Source: JBDSTZ01 sp039927975 (GTDB lineage: Bacteria > Pseudomonadota > Gammaproteobacteria > Burkholderiales > Burkholderiaceae_D). From it: 9,735 bases of DNA. Position 1 is the first letter of the stretch, and each line of letters opens with the position of its first letter. The position numbers were made by a program, and so were the translations under genes. The stretch spans positions 1 through 9,735 of the forward strand of contig JBDSTZ010000056.1 of NCBI GenBank assembly GCA_039927975.1. Reading direction: 5' to 3'. Positions 6,809 to 9,735 of this stretch are shown piece after piece. The notes under the pieces are model-generated. The model saw only the letters and a program-made list of their open reading frames with translations. It ran no database searches and was not told the origin of the DNA.

Positions 6809-7465
6809 TTATTCGGACAGCGCTTTGAAAGCAGCGTCGCGAATCGATTCGACCGGTCCGACACCGGAAATGCGGCGGTATTTTGGCGCGCCTGGCAGTC
6901 CGGACTGGGCCCACTTGTTGTAGTAGCCCAGCAGCACCTCGGTCTGGTTGTGGTAGACCGACAGACGCTTCATGACGGTTTCGGCCTTGTCATCGTCGCG
7001 CTGGATCAGCGGTTCGCCGGTGACGTCGTCGAGGTTGTCAACCTTGGGGGGATTGAACTTGACGTGATACACACGGCCCGACGCCGGATGGCTGCGGCGG
7101 CCGCTCATGCGCTCGACGATCGATTCGTCGGGCACGTCGATTTCGAGCACGTAGTCGACATTGATGCCGGCTTCCTTCATGGCGTCGGCCTGCGCGATGG
7201 TGCGCGGGAAGCCGTCGAACAGGTAACCGTTGGCGCAGTCGGCCGCCTGCAGGCGGTCCTTGACCAGGCCGATCATGATGTCGTCCGACACCAGGCCGCC
7301 GACGTCCATGACTTTTTTCGCCGCGAGGCCGAGCTCGGTGCCGGCCTTGATGGCGGCGCGCAGCATGTCGCCGGTGGAGATCTGCGGAATGTTGTACTTT
7401 TCCTTGATAAAGTTAGCCTGGGTGCCTTTGCCTGCACCGGGTGCTCCTAACAAAATGAGACGCAT
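6809..7465 (-). CDS. adk: Adenylate kinase
   Basis: Catalyses ATP + AMP <-> 2 ADP in the cytoplasm and sets the adenylate balance. The 218 residues match the long (LID-containing) bacterial form. Domains in order: P-loop GAPGAGKGT (7-15); AMP-binding segment with STGDMLR (30-36); DGFPRT (84-89); LID at about 122-159 with GRR (122-124), GRVYHVKFNPPKV and DDVTGEPL; RDD with Arg156 and KRL with Arg167 after it. The LID has no zinc-binding cysteines, so it is the hydrogen-bonded Gram-negative type, very like E. coli. The ATG at 7465 has AGGA 8 bases upstream. It lies 228 bases downstream of kdsB on the same strand, in an order I recognise from other Burkholderiales, and is followed by its own terminator. 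Nothing odd is seen. Confidence 0.97.
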   Translation of the reverse strand: MRLILLGAPGAGKGTQANFIKEKYNIPQISTGDMLRAAIKAGTELGLAAKKVMDVGGLVSDDIMIGLVKDRLQAADCANGYLFDGFPRTIAQADAMKEAGINVDYVLEIDVPDESIVERMSGRRSHPASGRVYHVKFNPPKVDNLDDVTGEPLIQRDDDKAETVMKRLSVYHNQTEVLLGYYNKWAQSGLPGAPKYRRISGVGPVESIRDAAFKALSE

Positions 7466-7693
7466 TGTGGTTCCTAATACTTTTGTTGAAATAATGTTTT
7501 TGTAGTGCGGAATCGATGACTATGCCGGACTGACTACCTTGATACGAAACTTACCACAAAAGTCAGGGCAAACACCAATCCGTAAATTGATTGTCAATTT
7601 TTTGCTTGATCTCGCACAGAAGCCCTTGCGCCAGAGCGGGCTCATCTGATTAGACTGTGCGCCGCAGCAAAAAATTCACAGCCTTCCGCGCCG
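7466..7693 (-). promoter_or_regulatory. kdsB-adk intergenic region with a candidate adk promoter and an inverted repeat
   Basis: 228 bases without a gene, more AT-rich than its surroundings. On the minus strand a consensus -35 TTGACA (complement of 7597-7592) is followed 17 bases later by a poor -10, TGTTTG (7574-7569). The -35 lies in an inverted repeat AAATTGA-TTG-TCAATTT (7584-7590 / 7594-7600), 7-base arms with 3 bases between, which looks more like an operator than a terminator. No clear hairpin plus T-run follows kdsB, so read-through from the lpxK operon into adk is possible. Confidence 0.4.
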
Positions 7694-8551
7694 TCAAGCT
7701 GCGAAATATCGCCGGACGCGGACCAGGTCTTCTGGCGTATCGACCCCGGCGGCCGGCGCCTGATCGGTGATGTGCACCGCGATCGGCACGCCGTGCCACA
7801 ACACGCGCAGCTGTTCGAGCGCCTCGATCGATTCGAGCGGCGAAGCCTCGAGGGTCGGATAGCGCTGCAAGAATTCATTGCTGTAGGCGTAAAGGCCGAT
7901 GTGGCGCAGCGGCACGTAGCCGGGCGGCAGCGTCGCGGTCGACTGGGCGAAGGCATCGCGGTGCCAGGGAATCACGGCGCGCGAAAAATACAGCGCGCGG
8001 CCGGCGCGGTCGAGCACCACCTTGACCACATTCGGGTTGAAGGCTTCGGCGGCGTCGGTGATCGGATGGGCGCAGGTGGCCATCGGCACATCGGCGCCGA
8101 TGCGGGCGGCGCAGGCGGCCAGCAGGGACGGGTCGATCAGCGGTTCGTCGCCTTGCAGATTGACGACCACCTGGCCGGGGTCCAGCGCCAGCGTGCGCGC
8201 CACCTCGGCGATGCGGTCGGTGCCGGAAGGATGGTCGGCGCGCGTCATGCACACTTCCACGCCGTGCAGGCGACAGGCGTCGGCGATGTCCGGGTGGTCG
8301 GTGGCGACGATGATGCGCGCGGCGCCCGACAGCGCGGCGCGCTCGGCGACCCGCACCACCATCGGTTTGCCGCCCAGGTCGGCCAGCGGCTTGTTGGGCA
8401 GGCGGGTCGAAGCAAGGCGCGCCGGAATAATCACGGTGAACTGCGTGACGGTGAACGGCGTAACGGCGATCGGCGTCACGGCGATCGGCGTCACGGTGGT
8501 CGGCGTCACGGTGGTCGGCGTCACTGCGGGCGCCGGCGACACGGCCGTCAT
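7694..8551 (-). CDS. kdsB: 3-deoxy-manno-octulosonate cytidylyltransferase (CMP-Kdo synthetase) with a repeat-encoded N-terminal extension
   Basis: Activates Kdo with CTP to CMP-Kdo, the donor used to build the inner core of lipopolysaccharide; cytoplasmic. 285 residues from the ATG at 8551. Core motifs: IIPARLASTRLPNKPL (41-56), NLQGDEP (131-137) with the metal-binding Asp135, HIGLYAY (217-223), LESIEALEQLR (239-249), and GVDTPED (269-275). From memory E. coli KdsB has 248 residues and reaches the IIPAR strand at about residue 6; here it begins at 41, after a five-residue periodic segment (V-T-P-x-x). The start is fixed by ATGA overlap with the Trm112 stop (8548-8550), implying translational coupling; the ribosome site (AGG close to the ATG) is weak. 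A farther in-frame start at 8590 lies inside the Trm112 gene and is less likely. In-frame GTG codons inside the repeat are alternative starts but lack ribosome sites. Confidence 0.93.
   Translation of the reverse strand: MTAVSPAPAVTPTTVTPTTVTPIAVTPIAVTPFTVTQFTVIIPARLASTRLPNKPLADLGGKPMVVRVAERAALSGAARIIVATDHPDIADACRLHGVEVCMTRADHPSGTDRIAEVARTLALDPGQVVVNLQGDEPLIDPSLLAACAARIGADVPMATCAHPITDAAEAFNPNVVKVVLDRAGRALYFSRAVIPWHRDAFAQSTATLPPGYVPLRHIGLYAYSNEFLQRYPTLEASPLESIEALEQLRVLWHGVPIAVHITDQAPAAGVDTPEDLVRVRRYFAA
8435..8524 (-). repeat. In-frame 15-base tandem repeat, six copies, at the start of kdsB
   Basis: Read on the minus strand: two copies of GTGACGCCGACCACC, two of GTGACGCCGATCGCC, then GTTACGCCGTTCACC and GTCACGCAGTTCACC. 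They encode residues 10-39 as VTPTT, VTPTT, VTPIA, VTPIA, VTPFT, VTQFT. The unit nearest the enzyme core (FTV before IIPAR) resembles the normal first beta-strand, so the array probably grew by successive duplication of the native 5' end. The period is a multiple of three, so copy-number change keeps the frame. Confidence 0.92.
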
Positions 8552-8724
8552 GCGCCTGGCGCGTCGACTTTGCGGGCCTCGTCGGCCCACATGATGGGAA
8601 TGCCGTCGCGGATCGGATAGGCCAGGCGGTCCGGCTTGCAGATCAATTCCTGGGCCTTCTTATCGTATTCGAGCGGTCCCTTGCATAACGGGCAGACCAG
8701 GATATCAAGCAGGCGAGCGTCCAC
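8548..8724 (-). CDS. Trm112-family zinc-ribbon protein (YcaR-like)
   Basis: A 58-residue protein of the Trm112 / YcaR family, small zinc-ribbon-like proteins found between lpxK and kdsB in many Gram-negatives; the exact bacterial role is unclear to me. Seen: DILVCPLCKGPL (7-18) with Cys11 and Cys14, ELICKPDRLAYPIRDGIPIM (26-45) with Cys29, and an acidic/basic end DEARKV. I choose the GTG at 8724 as start: GGAG lies 7 bases upstream and the protein then begins MDARLLDILVCP, like relatives. A TTG at 8739 is in frame but has no ribosome site. The start overlaps the end of lpxK by 20 bases and the stop overlaps kdsB (ATGA), so all three are probably translated in a coupled way. Confidence 0.92.
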   Translation of the reverse strand: MDARLLDILVCPLCKGPLEYDKKAQELICKPDRLAYPIRDGIPIMWADEARKVDAPGA

Positions 8725-9735
8725 GGCATTTCTCCACAATGTGTTCGGCCAGCGCGGCGTCGAGCTGGGCGCTGACCGGCACGACCCACAGGCGCGGGTC
8801 GTTCTTTAGTTGTTCAATTTGCGCACATTTTACTGCATCCTTCTCGGTGATCAGGATGACGTCCGCATCGAGGCGGGCGAATGGCTGGTCGAGAAAATCG
8901 TGATGGTCGGGCAGCGCCAGTTCGTCGAAGCGCAGACCGGCCGCGCGCAGCATGGCGAAAAAGCGGCCGGGATTGCCGATGCCGGCGGCGGCCACGATGC
9001 GCGTTGCCGGCTGCGCGGCCAGCGCGGACAGGGCAATCTGCTCGTCGCGCCTGAGCAGGCGTTCAGCCACCTGCCCTGCCAGCTGCATGCGGTAGGGCGT
9101 GCCGCCGATCCCGCCCGGCAGCTCGGCGCCATTGACGATCGTGAAGTCGCGCCGGCGCGAGACCGGCTCGCGCAGCGGCCCGGCCGGCAGCAGCCAGCCG
9201 TTGCCGGCGCCGCGCGTATCGAACAGGATGATTTCGACGTCGCGCTGCAGGGCGTAGTGCTGCAGGCAGTCGTCGCTGATGATCAGGTCGACCTCGGGAT
9301 GGGCCGCCAGCAGCGCGCAGCCGGCGGCGGCGCGCTCGCGCCCCACCATCACCGGACATTGCGCGCGCAAGGCGATCAGCAGCGGCTCGTCGCCGACCTG
9401 CTGCGGGTTGGCATCCGCACCCACCGGTTGCACGGCGCCCTCGCCGCCATGGCCGCGCGAGATCACGCCCGGATGAAAGCCGGCCGCGCGCAGGGTCTGC
9501 ACCAGCCAGATGGTGAACGGGGTTTTTCCGGTGCCGCCGATGAAGATGTTCCCCACCACGACCACCGGCACCGGCAGGCGCTGCGAGGCCATCAGCCCGG
9601 TGCGAAACAGCGCGCGGCGCAGCGCGGCGAGCGCGCCAAACAGCAGCGAAACCGGCCACAGGGCGCAGGCCAGCGGGCCGCGCGCGGACCAGGCCCGGCT
9701 CAGGGTGGCGGCCAGGCCGGATGGCGCGGGGGGAG
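8705..9735 (-). CDS. lpxK: Tetraacyldisaccharide 4'-kinase (lipid A 4'-kinase); first few codons outside the window
   Basis: Phosphorylates the 4' position of the lipid A disaccharide at the cytoplasmic face of the inner membrane, the step before Kdo transfer. 342 codons are visible, close to full family length. The reading frame stays open from the ATG at 9592 to the window edge and encodes the expected N-terminal membrane-associated segment (TLSRAWSARGPLACALWPV, then LLFGALAALRRALF), so the true start is just outside; 9592 is not the start. Motifs counted from that internal Met: GNIFIGGTGKTP (14-25, P-loop), ISRGHGGEG (44-52), SDDCLQHYALQRDVEI (106-121), GNGWLLPAGPLREP (130-143), PDHHDF (228-233), and TEKDAVK (249-255). 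Oddity: Cys109 where I expect Gly in DDGLQH. The stop lies 20 bases inside the Trm112 gene. Confidence 0.96.
   Translation of the reverse strand, partial: PPAPSGLAATLSRAWSARGPLACALWPVSLLFGALAALRRALFRTGLMASQRLPVPVVVVGNIFIGGTGKTPFTIWLVQTLRAAGFHPGVISRGHGGEGAVQPVGADANPQQVGDEPLLIALRAQCPVMVGRERAAAGCALLAAHPEVDLIISDDCLQHYALQRDVEIILFDTRGAGNGWLLPAGPLREPVSRRRDFTIVNGAELPGGIGGTPYRMQLAGQVAERLLRRDEQIALSALAAQPATRIVAAAGIGNPGRFFAMLRAAGLRFDELALPDHHDFLDQPFARLDADVILITEKDAVKCAQIEQLKNDPRLWVVPVSAQLDAALAEHIVEKCRGRSPA

Noticed and set aside
7620..7693. Possible kdsB terminator around the A-run near 7669-7675
   Set aside because: A T-run exists on the minus strand, but no stable stem directly precedes it.
8435..8524. 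Repeat array considered as a CRISPR
   Set aside because: The 15-base units are contiguous without spacers and lie in frame within kdsB; this is a coding minisatellite.
8552..8590. Upstream in-frame start for kdsB at 8590
   Set aside because: It would overlap much of the Trm112 gene and adds an Arg-rich leader; the ATGA overlap at 8551-8548 is the usual arrangement.
8725..8739. TTG start at 8739 for the Trm112-family gene
   Set aside because: No ribosome site, and it adds five residues not expected in the family; the GTG at 8724 has GGAG at good spacing.

Overview
This window looks like ordinary chromosomal core sequence from a GC-rich betaproteobacterium. The gene order lpxK, Trm112-family gene, kdsB, adk, together with the protein sequences, suggests Burkholderiales, most likely Oxalobacteraceae (Massilia/Duganella-like). 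That placement is inference from gene order and sequence feel; no search was run. I see no mobile element, CRISPR array, tRNA, rRNA or phage gene.

Layout, left to right. (1) Positions 1-1424, minus: a secreted gamma-glutamyltransferase, its C-terminal part cut off by the window edge. (2) 1518-2276, minus: a short-chain dehydrogenase of the 3-hydroxyacyl-CoA dehydrogenase type II / IvdG kind. A strong ACGT-repeat palindrome upstream resembles the operator of LiuR, a MerR-family regulator of branched-chain amino acid breakdown. (3) 2353-2853, minus: a small secreted, proline-rich protein of unknown function with a four-cysteine tail. (4) 2981-4282, plus, divergent from (3): an acetyl-CoA hydrolase / CoA-transferase family enzyme. 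(5) 4324-4361: a strong hairpin between convergent genes. (6) 4378-6612, minus: a membrane proton-pumping pyrophosphatase (HppA) with the lysine typical of the K+-independent class and an unusual proline/alanine-rich C-terminal tail. (7) 6809-7465, minus: adenylate kinase, ended by a textbook intrinsic terminator. (8) 7694-9735, minus: lpxK, a Trm112-family zinc-ribbon gene and kdsB, overlapping end to start, so very probably one translationally coupled operon.

Working together: lpxK (lipid A 4'-kinase) and kdsB (CMP-Kdo synthesis) supply successive needs of Kdo2-lipid A assembly. adk follows but has a 228-base leader, so it may also have its own promoter. HppA and Adk both handle phosphate-bond energy, but I see no evidence that they are co-regulated. 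The SDR and the CoA-transferase are both acyl-CoA enzymes, divergently placed around the small secreted protein; only the SDR has the LiuR-like site.

Most unusual items: a 15-base, six-copy in-frame minisatellite that adds about 35 residues to the N-terminus of KdsB; the LiuR-like operator; the HppA tail; and the four-cysteine secreted protein. I did not find a convincing undescribed multi-gene system here.
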